From positions 1 through 64,000 of the forward strand of contig JAOVVO010000326.1 in NCBI GenBank assembly GCA_028564675.1: a DNA stretch of 64,000 nt, read 5' to 3'. Origin of the DNA: Onchocerca lupi. Its lineage: Eukaryota > Nematoda > Chromadorea > Rhabditida > Onchocercidae. The position numbers and the translations under genes were made by a program. Shown here one piece after another: positions 63,391 through 64,000 of this stretch. Numbering within the stretch: position 1 is the first letter of the stretch; each line of letters begins with the position of its first letter. The notes under the pieces were generated by a model that worked only from the letters and a program-made list of their open reading frames with translations, made no database searches and had not been told where the DNA came from.

Positions 63391-63919
63391 TGTTGAGAAT
63401 TTTCGGAAACTTAGGAAAATGTTAGGGAATATTCTTTTTTGTTGTGGCCAACTTAGGTAATTAACCGGCGATTGTAGAAGAGTTGACATTGAATATCGTT
63501 ACTCGATACTAATTATCGAATTAGACAGAAATCAGTTCAGTCAAGAATACAGCGCAACAAACCAATAAAAAGGTCTCTCTTACGGAAACAGGAGCAGAAG
63601 AATATCGGGCTGGTTGGTTGTCGAGTCCAAAGGAAGAATAATGATCCTACTAATAAAAACCCCTTTGGAAGAAAAAGGGGGGAGATTTAATGGAGAAGAG
63701 AGGTAGGGATGGGCGTATTGTTAGAAAGAACAATAAAATAAGCATGAGTGACAATATCTTACTCTTGAAACTAAAGCTGAGGAAAATGGAAGGCAAAGGT
63801 GAGGAATAGAAATGTACTTGGTGGGGGATGGGAAGATGAAATTCATAAGCGATGAATCGCGCGGTTAATAAAATAATTGATTAGTGTTTGTACTTATAAT
63901 CTGTTTCGGTTTCCCGATA
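63391..63919 (-). repeat. 5' LTR of the nested Pao element (about 529 bp)
   Basis: Shares with the other LTR the blocks TTTTCGGAAACTT, TTTTTTGTTGTGG, TTAGACAGAAATCAGTT, TACAGCGCAACAA (variant), CTAAAGCTG and CTGTTTCGGTTTC. The outer end reads TATCGGG rather than TGTCAG, so the boundary is placed to within a few bases. Confidence 0.75.
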
Positions 63920-63931
63920 GATATCGTTTGT

Positions 63932-64000
63932 TATTTGCCTCATCATGATGTTATAACACCAAATAAAACCACAAAAACACGAATTATGTATGATGCATCG
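63932..64000 (+). pseudogene. Plus-strand Pao reverse transcriptase start, runs off the window
   Basis: A 23-codon open frame encodes YLPHHDVITPN followed by KTTKTRIMYDAS, the conserved entry to BEL/Pao RT. It continues the plus-strand copy that is interrupted at 56171. The element extends beyond the window end. Confidence 0.75.

Larger units (their letters stand above)
56172..63919 (-). mobile_element. Nested BEL/Pao LTR retrotransposon, minus strand, decayed
   Basis: The element is bounded by two related LTRs (56172-56881 and 63391-63919). On the minus strand the order is: 5' LTR, gag (from about 63300), zinc knuckle near 62010-62030, protease near 61780, reverse transcriptase 61040-60490, RNase H region, integrase about 58880-58150, and the Pao-type C-terminal domain about 58070-57840. 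A purine-rich tract AGTGGGGAG (56882-56890 on the plus strand) precedes the 3' LTR. TGGTGCC near 63380 may be the primer-binding site. Many stops and frameshifts show it is inactive. It lies inside a plus-strand Pao pol. No clear target-site duplication was found. Confidence 0.85.

Noticed and set aside
1..64000. Bacterial or endosymbiont DNA, tRNA, rRNA or CRISPR arrays
   Set aside because: No operon-like bacterial frames, cloverleaf-like sequence, rRNA-like conserved blocks or spaced identical direct repeats were seen. A computational scan would be needed to exclude a small tRNA.

Overview
This is an AT-rich, intron-dense eukaryotic window. It most resembles a parasitic nematode of the filarial/spirurid type. 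The basis is: short exons with TTTCAG/TTTTAG 3' splice sites, two candidate spliced-leader acceptors just upstream of start codons, orthologues of genes known from Caenorhabditis (tbc-11, atf-6, lin-5), and BEL/Pao retroelements. The species cannot be named from the sequence. Nothing bacterial, no rRNA or tRNA gene and no CRISPR array was seen.

Layout. 143-745 (+) holds the last three exons of an unrecognised gene. 3933-16347 (+) is a nearly complete RABGAP1/TBC-11 gene (PTB, kinesin-like DUF3694, TBC and coiled coil; 23 visible exons, about 995 codons; the 5'-most exon was not found). 19739-25456 (-) is an ATF6 orthologue (acidic N-terminus, bZIP, membrane span, luminal domain with an RxxL protease site). 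27328-32433 (+) is a LIN-5/NuMA/Mud orthologue (794 codons; NuMA-type N-terminal domain, coiled coil, LGN/GPR-binding motif). 36083-44812 (-) is a ten-exon, 465-residue rhodopsin-family peptide-receptor-like GPCR that lacks most canonical activation motifs. 45138-51147 (-) holds the last three exons of a PPM1L-like PP2C phosphatase whose N-terminal half was not found. 55259-64000 is a nest of BEL/Pao elements: a decayed minus-strand copy with two LTRs (56172-63919) sits inside a decayed plus-strand copy whose pol continues past the window end.

Arrangement. tbc-11 and atf-6 converge. atf-6 and lin-5 diverge from a 1.87 kb intergenic region that holds a roughly 104-bp minisatellite and a TGACGTGA element. 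lin-5 and the GPCR converge. The phosphatase and the GPCR are in tandem on the minus strand, 325 bp from stop to start, which is compatible with a nematode operon. No single pathway links these genes. They cover membrane traffic (RabGAP), the ER unfolded-protein response (ATF6), spindle positioning (LIN-5), neuropeptide-type signalling and Ser/Thr dephosphorylation.

Exon models were built by hand from splice signals and reading-phase continuity. Where phases close exactly (tbc-11, lin-5, GPCR) they are strong. One join in atf-6 does not close. The most notable items are the GPCR with lost microswitch residues, two phase-supported GC-AG introns, a perfect 26-bp fold-back palindrome in the Pao protease region, a small element with perfect 30-bp inverted termini in a GPCR intron, and the missing half of the phosphatase next to the retroelement nest.
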